A DNA stretch of 47,668 bases from an uncultured Paracoccaceae bacterium (GTDB lineage Bacteria > Pseudomonadota > Alphaproteobacteria > Rhodobacterales > Rhodobacteraceae). Under the pieces are notes generated by a model that was not told where the DNA came from, ran no database searches, and was given only the letters and a program-made list of their open reading frames with translations. Position numbers and translations under genes: made by a program. Within the stretch, counting starts at the first letter, position 1. Every line of letters begins with the position of its first letter. This document shows, piece by piece, positions 8,220-16,447 of this stretch. The stretch is taken from positions 1 through 47,668 of the forward strand of contig CALBSG010000042.1 of NCBI GenBank assembly GCA_937927675.1, given 5' to 3'.

Positions 8220-10097
8220 ATGGCTAGTGTAGACACTGCGGGGAACGTTCGCGCGCGCCCCATGACCGCGGAAGAGAAGAAGGTTATCCTTGCTTCGTCC
8301 GCCGGTACCGTTTTCGAATGGTATGACTTCTATCTTTACGGATCGCTCGCCGCGATGATTGGCGCGCAGTTCTTCACGCCGTTCCCGGAAGCGACCCGGA
8401 ACGTGTTTGCCCTTCTGGCCTTCGCCGCGGGCTTCATCGTGCGCCCGTTCGGTGCGCTGGTCTTCGGGATGCTGGGCGACCTGATCGGCCGCAAGTACAC
8501 CTTCCTGATGACCATCCTCATCATGGGTATGTCGACCTTCCTCGTCGGCCTGCTGCCGTCCTACTACTCGTGGGGCATCGCTGCTCCCATCATCCTGATC
8601 GGCTTGCGCATGCTGCAAGGTCTGGCGCTGGGTGGTGAATACGGTGGCGCGGCTGTCTATGTGGCCGAACACGCGCCGCAGGGTCAGCGCGGCTATTACA
8701 CCGCCTTCATCCAGACCACGGCAACGCTGGGTCTTTTGCTGTCGCTGATGGTCATCCTGTCGGTTCAGGGCTACATCAACGGCCATTACCCTGACCTGCC
8801 GATCTTGGACGCCGCCGGTGCGCCGACCATGAACGCCGATGGCACCCCTGCCATGCAGAAAGCCTTCAACGCCTGGGGCTGGCGCGTGCCGTTCCTTGGC
8901 TCGATCATCCTGCTGTTGATCTCGCTCTACATCCGTCTGCAGATGAATGAATCGCCCGCCTTCAAAAAGATGAAAGCGGAAGGTGCGGCCTCGAAAGCCC
9001 CGCTGCGCGAAGCCTTCGGCAACTGGAAGAACGGCAAGATCGCCCTGATCGCTCTGCTGGGTCTGACCGCTGGTCAGGCTGTCGTGTGGTACTCGGGCCA
9101 GTTCTACGCCCTGTTCTTCATGCAGAACGTCATCAAGGTCGACAGCTTCACCGCCAACGTGATGGTGGCTTGGTCGCTGATCCTCGGCACCTACGGCTTC
9201 ATCTTCTTCGGCCGTCTGTCTGACCGTATCGGCCGCAAGCCGATCATTCTGGCGGGCTGCCTGATTGCAGCAATCACCTACTTCCCGGTGTTTGGTTTCC
9301 TGACCAAGACCGCGAACCCGATGTTGCATGCCGCCCAGCAAACGCCCGTGACCGTGACCGCCGACCCGGCTGACTGCTCGTTCCAGTTCAACCCGACCGG
9401 CACCGTCAAGTTCACCAACTCCTGCGATATCGCCAAGGCGAAACTCTACTCGCTGTCGGTGAACTCGGAAACCGTTGATGGCCCGGCCGGCGCGCCTGCC
9501 ACCATCACCGTCGGTGAAACCGTGGTTGCCTCGTTCGACGCTGGCAAAAATGCTGCGGACATCAAGGATCTGACTGCTGCACAGGAAGAGGCTGACAAGG
9601 GCACCGATCAGGCCGCCAAGGATGCTGCGAAAGCCGCACTGGACGCTGCCAAGGGTGTGAAGCCTGCCTTTGAAACGGCTGTCGCTGACGCGCTGACCGC
9701 GGCGGGCTATCCGATCGTGGCCACCGACAACACCACCGTTGCCAAGGCTGAAAACGTGCTGGACATCTTCACCGGCCAGAAGATCACGATCATCCTGATC
9801 CTGACCTATCTGATCGTTCTGGTGACCATGGTGTACGGCCCGATCGCTGCGATGCTTGTCGAACTCTACCCGACCCGCATCCGCTACTCCGGTCTGTCGC
9901 TGCCTTACCACATCGGTAACGGCTGGTTCGGTGGCCTTCTGCCCGCGACCGCCTTCGCGATCTCGGCTCAGGCAGGCAACATCTACACCGGCCTGTGGTA
10001 CGCGATCTGCGTGGCTCTGATGACCGTGGTCATCGGCACGCTCTTCGTGCCGGGTGGTACCCACAAGAAAGACATCTTCGCTGATAACAATCAGTAA
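8220..10097 (+). CDS. MFS transporter, metabolite:H+ symporter type, with large periplasmic insertion
   Basis: 625 residues. The start (about 22-48) and the MFS loop motifs GDLIGRK (86-92) and GRLSDRIGRKP (331-341) place it in the MHS (ProP/KgtP-like) branch, whose members are usually about 430-560 residues. Twelve membrane segments are recognisable. Between TM9 (ending near 361) and TM10 (starting near 520) there is an insertion of about 157 residues, predicted periplasmic, with two cysteines (386 and 402), a beta-rich first half and an Ala/Lys/Asp-rich helical second half (455-485). A GGAGGAGG ribosome site precedes ATG. Position behind acs-adk hints at short-chain acid uptake, but the substrate is not determined. 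A terminator follows directly. Confidence 0.88.
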   Translation: MASVDTAGNVRARPMTAEEKKVILASSAGTVFEWYDFYLYGSLAAMIGAQFFTPFPEATRNVFALLAFAAGFIVRPFGALVFGMLGDLIGRKYTFLMTILIMGMSTFLVGLLPSYYSWGIAAPIILIGLRMLQGLALGGEYGGAAVYVAEHAPQGQRGYYTAFIQTTATLGLLLSLMVILSVQGYINGHYPDLPILDAAGAPTMNADGTPAMQKAFNAWGWRVPFLGSIILLLISLYIRLQMNESPAFKKMKAEGAASKAPLREAFGNWKNGKIALIALLGLTAGQAVVWYSGQFYALFFMQNVIKVDSFTANVMVAWSLILGTYGFIFFGRLSDRIGRKPIILAGCLIAAITYFPVFGFLTKTANPMLHAAQQTPVTVTADPADCSFQFNPTGTVKFTNSCDIAKAKLYSLSVNSETVDGPAGAPATITVGETVVASFDAGKNAADIKDLTAAQEEADKGTDQAAKDAAKAALDAAKGVKPAFETAVADALTAAGYPIVATDNTTVAKAENVLDIFTGQKITIILILTYLIVLVTMVYGPIAAMLVELYPTRIRYSGLSLPYHIGNGWFGGLLPATAFAISAQAGNIYTGLWYAICVALMTVVIGTLFVPGGTHKKDIFADNNQ

Positions 10098-10113
10098 GCT
10101 GGCTTGAACACCG

Positions 10114-10145
10114 GGGCGCGCGGAACAATCTGCGCGCCCTTTTCC
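10114..10145 (+). terminator. Rho-independent terminator after the MFS gene
   Basis: A perfect 8-bp stem GGGCGCGC (10114-10121) / GCGCGCCC (10132-10139) with a 10-base loop, followed by TTTTCCTTTCC, 17 bases beyond the MFS stop codon. Confidence 0.85.
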
Positions 10146-10181
10146 TTTCCTCGGATCGGATGCGCCCGCGTCCAATGCGAC

Positions 10182-10222
10182 GAAAGGAAAGCCTGCCCCC
10201 ACAGACAGCGGTTGGGCAGGCT
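10182..10222 (-). terminator. Rho-independent terminator for the leftward small membrane protein gene
   Basis: A 9-bp perfect stem, AGCCTGCCC (10190-10198) paired with GGGCAGGCT (10214-10222), loop 15 bases. On the minus strand the stem is followed by TTCCTTTCG, giving a pyrimidine-rich tail in the right direction for the gene ending at 10292. The plus-strand side has no T-run. Confidence 0.65.
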
Positions 10223-10291
10223 CCGGTTAAGGAACATGGGTGTGACCTGTGAGTTCGATGGCGCAGTCGGTCAGCTGGGCAGGAGCCCGGG

Positions 10292-10579
10292 TTATCGGCC
10301 CGCGCGGCCTTCCCAAAAGCGGGTGATCGCGATGATTGGCACCAGCCAGATCGCATTGGCGACAAGACCTGCCACCACGGCCTTCAACAGGCCCGCTTCG
10401 GCACCAAAGCCCATGGTCGCGGGGATGATGACGGCGACGAACAGCATCCCGGCCGCCAAGGGCAAAACCGCGCCTGTCACGGCTGCTGTCCGGCGTTGGG
10501 TGGCAACCAGACCCACCAACAGAATGATGCGGAACGGATCGATCAGCGCGGCAGAGATCAGGTCGGCGACGGTTGGCAT
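10292..10579 (-). CDS. Small integral membrane protein of unknown function
   Basis: 95 residues with about three hydrophobic segments (around 12-26, 33-54 and 64-87), the last containing AIWLVPIIAITRFWEG. Start MPTVADLISAALIDPF at 10579 is preceded by an AAAGAG sequence; the open frame continues upstream, but that part overlaps the receiver gene in antisense and has no membrane-protein character. The next gene diverges (gap of 84 bases). I do not recognise a characterised family. It probably lies in the inner membrane. Confidence 0.65.
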   Translation of the reverse strand: MPTVADLISAALIDPFRIILLVGLVATQRRTAAVTGAVLPLAAGMLFVAVIIPATMGFGAEAGLLKAVVAGLVANAIWLVPIIAITRFWEGRAGR

Positions 10580-10663
10580 GGCGGGCTCTTTGGCTGGAAA
10601 CGCGGTTTCTCTGTCATGGACGTTGGGGCCACGTATTTCAACCCTTTCGCACTGGCGCACGCC

Positions 10664-11047
10664 ATGAGTGACAAGAAACCCCGCATCCTGGTGGTCGAAG
10701 ACGAAGACAACATCGCCCTCGCGCTGGAATTTCTGATGACGCGCGAAGGTTATGACCATGCCCGCATTGCCGACGGCGCACTGGCGCTGTCGGGCATCCG
10801 GGACATGCACCCTGATCTTGTCTTGTTGGACATCATGCTGCCCGGTGCCTCGGGCTATGAAATCTGTGCGGGCGTGCGGCGCGATCCGTCGTTGAACGAT
10901 GTGAAGATCCTGATGATGACGGCGCGCGGTTCGGCCATTGAAAAGCGCAAGGGACTGGAGATTGGCGCCGATGGCTTCATCACCAAGCCCTTTGAATTGC
11001 GCGATCTGCGGGCGGAGGTGCGGCGGCTCTTGCCCCCTATCGGCTGA
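10664..11047 (+). CDS. Single-domain response regulator (CheY-like receiver)
   Basis: 127 residues forming one receiver domain and nothing else. The acidic pocket is Glu12/Asp13, the phosphoacceptor Asp56 lies in LVLLDIMLPG, the switch Thr86 in MMTARG and the conserved Lys108 in FITKPFE. There is no DNA-binding or enzymatic output domain, so it acts through protein-protein contacts or phosphotransfer. No histidine kinase is encoded in the window. ATG at 10664 gives a standard N-terminus (KPRILVVEDE); ATG at 10617 is an alternative start. nhaA follows after 70 bases and may be co-transcribed. Confidence 0.9.
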   Translation: MSDKKPRILVVEDEDNIALALEFLMTREGYDHARIADGALALSGIRDMHPDLVLLDIMLPGASGYEICAGVRRDPSLNDVKILMMTARGSAIEKRKGLEIGADGFITKPFELRDLRAEVRRLLPPIG

Positions 11048-11117
11048 GGTCAGGCTTGACCCGGCGCCGAAAAGCGCAAAGGTCAGGCGCAATCTCGCAG
11101 ATCAGGACCGCGCCACG

Positions 11118-12371
11118 ATGCATAAAGTCTGGAATGTCATCTCCACCTATTCGCTTTTGTTGCTGACAGGGGCGGCACTGGCGTTGATCTGGGCCAATCT
11201 GGACAAGGACAGCTATCAACATCTGGTGCATTTCGTGCTGTGGAACCACGCGCCGATTGGCCTTTTGCACCACGAAGGCGGCGTCGCTGTGCGCGCGCTG
11301 ACCTTGCATTTCCTGATCAATGACATCTGCATGGCGTTCTTTTTCGCCATTGCCGCCAAAGAGGTCTGGGAAGGCATCGTCCTGCAGGACGGCGAGTTGC
11401 GCGGGCGTAAGGCGCTGACGCCGCTGATCGCCACGGCGGGGGGCATGATGGGGCCGGCGCTGGTCTATCTGGGCCTAGGGGCTGCGCTGGGCGGCTTTGA
11501 CGCCTATGCCCAAGGTTGGGCGATTCCGACGGCAACCGACATTGCCTTTTCCTATCTGATCGGGCGCATCGTCTTTGGCGCGGGACATCCGGCCATTCCC
11601 TTCCTGCTTTTGTTGGCAATTGCGGATGACGCGGGGGGCATGGTCATTCTGGCGTTGTTTTACCCGACCGGTGATTTGCAGCCCGGCTGGCTTTTGTTGT
11701 CGTTGGCGGCGGCTGTCGGGGTCTATCTCTTGGCCAATCGGCTGCCGATCTGGGCCGACGGCAGCGACCCGCGCCGCCCCTATTCCACATGGATGCGGCA
11801 GAAGGCGTCGTTCTGGCCCTATGCCATCGCCGGGGGGCTGTCGTGGTATGGGTTTCACAACGCGGGCATCCATCCCGCGCTTGGCCTTTTGCCCATCGTG
11901 CCGACCATCCCGCACGCCGATCGGCCCTATGGCTTCTTCACCGAGGCTGAAGAACATCTGACCGACCTTTTGAACTGGATCGCGCATCGGCTGAAACTCT
12001 TTGTCGAGATCATGCTGTTCTTCTTTGGCCTGTTGAACGCGGGTGTGGTGTTTTCGGCCTTTGGTGATCCGACGTGGATGGTGTTGGGCGGTCTGATCAT
12101 CGGCAAGCCGGTGGGGATTTTCATGCTGGGTCTGCTGGCCGAGCGGGTCTTTGGCTTTGGCCTGCCAGCGGGCATGGGGACGAAAGATCTGTGGGTTCTG
12201 GGCTGCGTTGCGGGCATCGGTTTTACCGTGGCGCTGTTTGTCGCGACCGTCGCCTTCCCGTCAGGTCCGGCGCAAGAGGCCGCCAAAATGGGGGCGGTCT
12301 TGTCCTTTGGGGCTGCCGCGCTTGCTATTTGCATGGGGCGCCTTCTGAGGATCACCCGGCGCTTGTCCTGA
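11118..12371 (+). CDS. nhaA: Na+/H+ antiporter NhaA
   Basis: 417 residues, slightly longer than the 388 of E. coli NhaA. The inner-membrane protein exchanges cytoplasmic Na+ for periplasmic protons. The functional acidic residues are conserved: Asp141 in IPTATDIAFS and the Asp170-Asp171 pair in LAIADDAGG, with the same 29-30 residue spacing as Asp133/Asp163/Asp164 of E. coli. ATG at 11118 (MHKVWNVISTYSLLLL) was chosen because the open frame further upstream overlaps the receiver gene; an AGGA sequence lies about ten bases before it. Confidence 0.95.
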   Translation: MHKVWNVISTYSLLLLTGAALALIWANLDKDSYQHLVHFVLWNHAPIGLLHHEGGVAVRALTLHFLINDICMAFFFAIAAKEVWEGIVLQDGELRGRKALTPLIATAGGMMGPALVYLGLGAALGGFDAYAQGWAIPTATDIAFSYLIGRIVFGAGHPAIPFLLLLAIADDAGGMVILALFYPTGDLQPGWLLLSLAAAVGVYLLANRLPIWADGSDPRRPYSTWMRQKASFWPYAIAGGLSWYGFHNAGIHPALGLLPIVPTIPHADRPYGFFTEAEEHLTDLLNWIAHRLKLFVEIMLFFFGLLNAGVVFSAFGDPTWMVLGGLIIGKPVGIFMLGLLAERVFGFGLPAGMGTKDLWVLGCVAGIGFTVALFVATVAFPSGPAQEAAKMGAVLSFGAAALAICMGRLLRITRRLS

Positions 12372-12490
12372 CGTGTGGTGACGTTGGGTTTTCTTTTTGC
12401 GCTTTTTCTTGGCAAAGCCCGCAATCCCCCCCACATTGTTAGGCAGAATGAAAACCCGCCGAAAGACGCGGGGCAGGGGAGGGGAATACC

Positions 12491-14383
12491 ATGGGATCAT
12501 TCGCGTCGCGCGCGGATCTGAAAGCCATCGAGGCCGAGGCCGCTTGGGAAGATCGGGATCTGCCCAAGACCATGCATCAATTCCTGACCCGCACCAAAAC
12601 GGCGCATGGTGCGCGGCCGGCAATCTCGTATCAATTGCTGTCCGCGCCCGGATCAAAGTCCGAAACCCTGACCTGGGCTGATCTTCATGCCCGCGTGACC
12701 CAAGCGGCAAACCTGTTTCGCACGCTGGGTGTCGGGGAAACCGATGTGGTGGCCTATGTGATGCCCAACGCGGTTGAAACCGCGGTGACGCTTTTGGGCG
12801 GCGCGGTGGCGGGCATCGTCAACCCGATCAACCCGCTTTTGGAGGCGGAACAGATTTCAGCCATCCTGCGCGAGACGAAGGCCAAGGTGGTGGTGACGGT
12901 CAAGGCGTTTCCCAAGACCGATCTGGCGCAAAAAGTGGCCGAGGCGGTGAAGCATGCCCCGTCGGTCAAAACGGTTCTGGAGGTGGATCTTCTTAGGTAT
13001 CTTGGCGGGATCAAACGGCTGATCGTGCCGCTGATCCGGCCGAAGAACCCGATCAGCCATAGCGCCAATGTCAAATCCTTTAACGCCGAATGTCGCAAAC
13101 AGCCGGCTGATCGGCTGATCTTTAAGGACAATCCGGCTGACCGCGTGACGGCCTATTTCCACACTGGTGGTACCACAGGCATGCCCAAGGTGGCCCAGCA
13201 CAAGCTGTCGGGCATGGTCTATAACGGCTGGCTCGGGCAGCGTCTGCTGTTCCAACCCACCGATACGGTGATTTGCCCCTTGCCGCTGTTCCATGTTTTC
13301 GCGGCCTATCCGATTTTGATGTCGATGATCGCCAGCGGCGGGCATGTGGTCTTCCCCACCCCGCAAGGGTATCGCGGCGAAGGGGTGTTCGACAATTTCT
13401 GGAAATTGGTCGAACATTGGAAGGTGACTTATATGGTCACGGTGCCGACAGCGCTGTCTGCCCTGATGCAGCGCCCGGTCAATGCCGATGTCTCGACCCT
13501 TCGGGGGGCGTTTTCTGGCTCTGCCCCGCTGCCGATTGAGTTGTTCACCCGCTTTGAAAAAGCAACGGGCGTGCAGATTGTCGAAGGCTATGGCCTGACC
13601 GAATGCACCTGCCTTGTCTCGATCAACCCGCCCGACGGCAACAAGAAGATCGGCTCTGTTGGTCTGCCCTTCCCCTACTGTGAGGTAAAGATCCTGACCA
13701 GCGACGGGGCGGGGGGCATGCGCGACTGTGGGGTCGACGAGATTGGCGAGATTTGCGTGTCGAACCCCGGCGTGTTCCCTGGCAGCACCTATACCGAAGT
13801 TGACAAGAACCGCGGACTTTTCGCGGGCGAACGGTATCTGCGGACGGGCGATCTGGGGCGACTTGATGCGGATGGTTATCTGTTCATCACCGGCCGTGCC
13901 AAAGACCTCATCATCCGGGGCGGCCACAACATTGACCCCGCCATTATCGAAGAGGCGATGATGGGCCATGACAAGGTGGCCTTTGTTGGTGCCATCGGTC
14001 AGCCGGATGCCCATGCGGGCGAACTGCCTTGCGCCTATGTCGAACTGATCAAAGGGGCCAAGGTCAGCGCCACCGAGCTGATGGACTATGCCGTGGCGCA
14101 TATTCACGAAAAGGCCGCTGTGCCGAAACATATCGAGGTTCTGGCCGAACTGCCGAAAACGGCCGTCGGAAAGGTGTTCAAGCCCGACCTGCGACGCTTC
14201 GCGATCCGCCGGGTCTATGATGCAGCCCTAGCCGCGGCCAAGCTGCCCGCCCATGTCGCCGAGGTGGCCGAGGATAAAAAGCGCGGGCTGGTGGCGCGCA
14301 TCGCCACCACCGGCCCGGTTGACGATCACGCCTTGGCAGAACTGCTGGGCCGGTTCCCGCCGGCTTGGGAGCGCGTCGGCTAA
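12491..14383 (+). CDS. Acyl-CoA synthetase (AMP-binding, long-chain fatty acid-CoA ligase type)
   Basis: 630-residue member of the ANL superfamily. The ATP-binding motif HTGGTTGMPK is at 224-233, EGYGLTECT forms the adenylate motif, YLRTGDLGRLDADGYL and GRAKDLIIRGG precede the C-terminal domain, and Lys561 in KTAVGKVFKPDLRR is the adenylation lysine. It is expected to activate a fatty or related carboxylic acid; chain length is not readable. A strong GGGGAGGGG site precedes ATG. The gene stands alone: nhaA ends 119 bases upstream and a hairpin follows at 14412. Confidence 0.9.
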   Translation: MGSFASRADLKAIEAEAAWEDRDLPKTMHQFLTRTKTAHGARPAISYQLLSAPGSKSETLTWADLHARVTQAANLFRTLGVGETDVVAYVMPNAVETAVTLLGGAVAGIVNPINPLLEAEQISAILRETKAKVVVTVKAFPKTDLAQKVAEAVKHAPSVKTVLEVDLLRYLGGIKRLIVPLIRPKNPISHSANVKSFNAECRKQPADRLIFKDNPADRVTAYFHTGGTTGMPKVAQHKLSGMVYNGWLGQRLLFQPTDTVICPLPLFHVFAAYPILMSMIASGGHVVFPTPQGYRGEGVFDNFWKLVEHWKVTYMVTVPTALSALMQRPVNADVSTLRGAFSGSAPLPIELFTRFEKATGVQIVEGYGLTECTCLVSINPPDGNKKIGSVGLPFPYCEVKILTSDGAGGMRDCGVDEIGEICVSNPGVFPGSTYTEVDKNRGLFAGERYLRTGDLGRLDADGYLFITGRAKDLIIRGGHNIDPAIIEEAMMGHDKVAFVGAIGQPDAHAGELPCAYVELIKGAKVSATELMDYAVAHIHEKAAVPKHIEVLAELPKTAVGKVFKPDLRRFAIRRVYDAALAAAKLPAHVAEVAEDKKRGLVARIATTGPVDDHALAELLGRFPPAWERVG

Positions 14384-14411
14384 CCCTGCAAAAACCGGAA
14401 AAAATTCTGCA

Positions 14412-14445
14412 GCAGCGCCGATCTGGCGCTGCATATTTCATTTGC
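14412..14445 (+). terminator. Probable terminator after acyl-CoA synthetase
   Basis: Perfect 8-bp stem GCAGCGCC (14412-14419) / GGCGCTGC (14425-14432) with a 5-base loop, followed by ATATTTCATTTG. The tail is T-rich but interrupted, so strength is uncertain. Confidence 0.6.
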
Positions 14446-14499
14446 TCTTTTGCGCTGTCCCCGCCCAAAATGCCGGTATTTCAGGACGGAGGATTTTGC

Positions 14500-15027
14500 A
14501 TGCTTTCTTGGGTTCGGGCCACCACCTTGGCCGCATCGGTGCTGTTGCCGACCGCCGCGCTGGCGGAAAGCCAGTCGGAAATCCTGTTTCAGCACAAGCA
14601 TTGGGAGGTGGAGGTCGTCGGCTTCGACGACGGCAGTTTCGCCTGTCTGGCCGAGGTCGACGCCCAGACCGACAGCTTCACCATCTGGCTTTACGCCGAC
14701 AACACGGTGAAGCTGCAATTCTATTCCACCTCTTGGGACTTTGGCGATGGCGATACCGCGGATCTGCAGGTGCAGATCGGGAATCGGTCGCCTTGGAACC
14801 TGAACGCCGCGGATCTTTACAAAAACTCGATCCTGTTCAACCTGCCCGACAGCGATCAATCTGTGGGTTTCCTGACCGAGGTGGCACAGGGCAGCAGGCT
14901 ATTCCTGCGGACCGCGGCGGGTGAGCCGGTGATGGACTATTCTTTGCAAGGCTCGTCTGCTTCGATGGCGGCGCTTGGCGAATGTGGCGATGCGCTGAAA
15001 CAGTCGGATGGCAACCCGTTCGATTAA
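14500..15027 (+). CDS. Periplasmic protein, possibly related to the IalB family
   Basis: 175 residues. A signal peptide (MLSWVRATTLAASVLLPTAA) ends with the cleavage motif ALA before ES at about 22/23. The mature part is a beta-rich ~150-residue domain beginning HWEVEVVGFDDGSFACLAE and ending YSLQGSSASMAALGECGDAL. This layout recalls the invasion-associated locus B family, where a 'W-x-V' strand opens and an 'L-x-G-x-x-A-x-x-A-L' helix closes the domain, but the resemblance is weak. Two cysteines (in FACLAE and GECGD) could form a disulfide. GACGGAGG before ATG at 14500 fixes the start. It ends tail to tail with dtd, overlapping by 4 bases. Confidence 0.65.
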   Translation: MLSWVRATTLAASVLLPTAALAESQSEILFQHKHWEVEVVGFDDGSFACLAEVDAQTDSFTIWLYADNTVKLQFYSTSWDFGDGDTADLQVQIGNRSPWNLNAADLYKNSILFNLPDSDQSVGFLTEVAQGSRLFLRTAAGEPVMDYSLQGSSASMAALGECGDALKQSDGNPFD

Positions 15028-15467
15028 AGGTTGTCGGTGTCCAACCAGATCGTCACCGGCCCCTGATTGACCAAAGAGACATCCATATCCGCCCCAAAAA
15101 CGCCGTTGGCTGTCGGGATGCCTTCGGCGGCGATGCGGGTGGTGAAATGTTCATAGAGACGCTTGCCGTCATCGGGGGCGGCGGCGGGGCTGAAACCTGG
15201 GCGGTTGCCGCGCAGGTCGGCGGCAAGGGTGAACTGGCTGACAATCAGTGCTGTCCCGCCCGCATCCTTGACTGAAAGGTTCATCTTGCCTGCGTCATCC
15301 TTGAAGATACGCAGCTTGGCAATCTTGGCGGCAAGCTTGTCAGCCTGCGCTTCGGTGTCGCCCTGCATGGCGCAGACCAAGATCATCAGCCCCTTGCCAA
15401 TCTCACCCACGGTCTGCCCGTCGACCGCGACCGAGGCCCGATCCACACGTTGAAGAATGGCCCTCAC
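15024..15467 (-). CDS. dtd: D-aminoacyl-tRNA deacylase (D-Tyr-tRNA deacylase)
   Basis: 147 residues from a GTG start giving MRAILQRVDRASVAVDG, the canonical beginning of the family. It hydrolyses D-amino acids mischarged on tRNA. The two active-site motifs are intact: SQFTLAAD at 77-84 and NQGPVT at 134-139. GTG at 15467 is preferred over the upstream ATG because GGAGG lies 8 bases before it. The GTG overlaps the stop of the upstream kinase gene in a GTGA arrangement, implying translational coupling. Confidence 0.93.
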   Translation of the reverse strand: MRAILQRVDRASVAVDGQTVGEIGKGLMILVCAMQGDTEAQADKLAAKIAKLRIFKDDAGKMNLSVKDAGGTALIVSQFTLAADLRGNRPGFSPAAAPDDGKRLYEHFTTRIAAEGIPTANGVFGADMDVSLVNQGPVTIWLDTDNL

Positions 15468-16390
15468 AGTTCGTTCCTCCACGGCGGGTTGGCCCCTGCG
15501 CGGCTGACCGTGACGGCGGCCGATTGCACGCCAAGGCTAAGGGCCGCGTCCAACTCCGCATCGCTGAGTTGTGCCACCCGGGCCTTGGTCAGCGCGCCTG
15601 CCTCGTACAGCGCACAAAGGGCGCCAGCGTTAAAGGTATCGCCTGCGCCGACGGTATCGGCCACGGTGACCTTGTGGGCGGCGACAAAGCGGTTTTGGCT
15701 GGCGGTAATCGCCCGCGCGCCTGCGGCGCCTTCGGTGATGAAGACCAGCTTCGGCCCTTTGGCGAGAATGGAGCGGGCAAGGCTTTCCACATCGCCCCCC
15801 CCCATCAGCCAGTGCAGATCCTCATCCGACAGTTTCACAATGTCGGCCCGCGCGATCATCCGTTCGATCCGGGCGCGATATTCGGGCTCTTTCCCTGCAA
15901 TGAAACCGGGGCGGATGTTCGGGTCGATCATGGTGACGCGGGTTGGGGCCTCGCGGGCTTGCAGTGCTTCATAGGTGCTGGCGGCAGGGTCATTGACCAA
16001 AGAAATCCCGCCGACAAACAAGGCCTGCACCTCATCGCCCAGAACCGGCAATTCCGCTTCGGCCAGCATCCGCCCCGCGGTGCCTTCATCGTAAAAGGCA
16101 TAGGTCGCCTGACCGTCCACCAGCTTGACAAAGGCCACCGTGGTAGGCCGGGCCGACCGCGCCAGATAGCGGGTGTCCACCTTGGATGCGGTCAGCGTAT
16201 CGGCCAAAATCTCGCCCAGCATGTCGGTCGACACACCTGACAAAAAGCCCGAAGGCGCGCCTAGCCGCCCCAGTGCAATCGCCGTGTTGAACACCGCGCC
16301 GCCGGCATAGGGGGCAAACGCCGCCTCGCCAGTGGTGGCGGTACGCGGCAGCATATCGATCAGGGCTTCGCCACAGCTGAGAATCATCAA
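15464..16390 (-). CDS. PfkB-family carbohydrate kinase (fructokinase-like)
   Basis: 308 residues of the ribokinase/PfkB fold. It phosphorylates a sugar with ATP in the cytoplasm. The N-terminal GEALIDMLP and YAGGAVFNTAIALGRLG (28-44) and the C-terminal DTVGAGDTFNAG (245-256, catalytic Asp251) are the two PfkB signatures; overall it is closest to fructokinases. GAGGAGG precedes ATG. A near-perfect LacI-type palindrome lies 40-57 bases upstream of the start, so sugar-dependent repression is likely. dtd is coupled downstream. No sugar transporter is present nearby. Confidence 0.88.
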   Translation of the reverse strand: MMILSCGEALIDMLPRTATTGEAAFAPYAGGAVFNTAIALGRLGAPSGFLSGVSTDMLGEILADTLTASKVDTRYLARSARPTTVAFVKLVDGQATYAFYDEGTAGRMLAEAELPVLGDEVQALFVGGISLVNDPAASTYEALQAREAPTRVTMIDPNIRPGFIAGKEPEYRARIERMIARADIVKLSDEDLHWLMGGGDVESLARSILAKGPKLVFITEGAAGARAITASQNRFVAAHKVTVADTVGAGDTFNAGALCALYEAGALTKARVAQLSDAELDAALSLGVQSAAVTVSRAGANPPWRNEL

Positions 16391-16429
16391 GACCTCCTCG
16401 GGATTTCGCGGCAGCTTAGCCGATCGAAT

Positions 16430-16447
16430 TATGTTAGCGCAAACATA
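16430..16447. promoter_or_regulatory. LacI/GalR-type operator
   Basis: TATGTTAGCGCAAACATA is an 18-base near-perfect palindrome (16 of 18 positions symmetric) with a central CG, the hallmark of LacI-family operators. On the minus strand it overlaps a possible -10 element (CATAAT) for the fructokinase-like gene, a position suited to repression. It directly abuts the stop codon of purC. Confidence 0.65.

Noticed and set aside
8097..10202. A 701-codon open frame on the minus strand opposite the MFS gene
   Set aside because: Antisense shadow of an unambiguous transporter; His/Gln/Arg-rich low-quality translation without domains.
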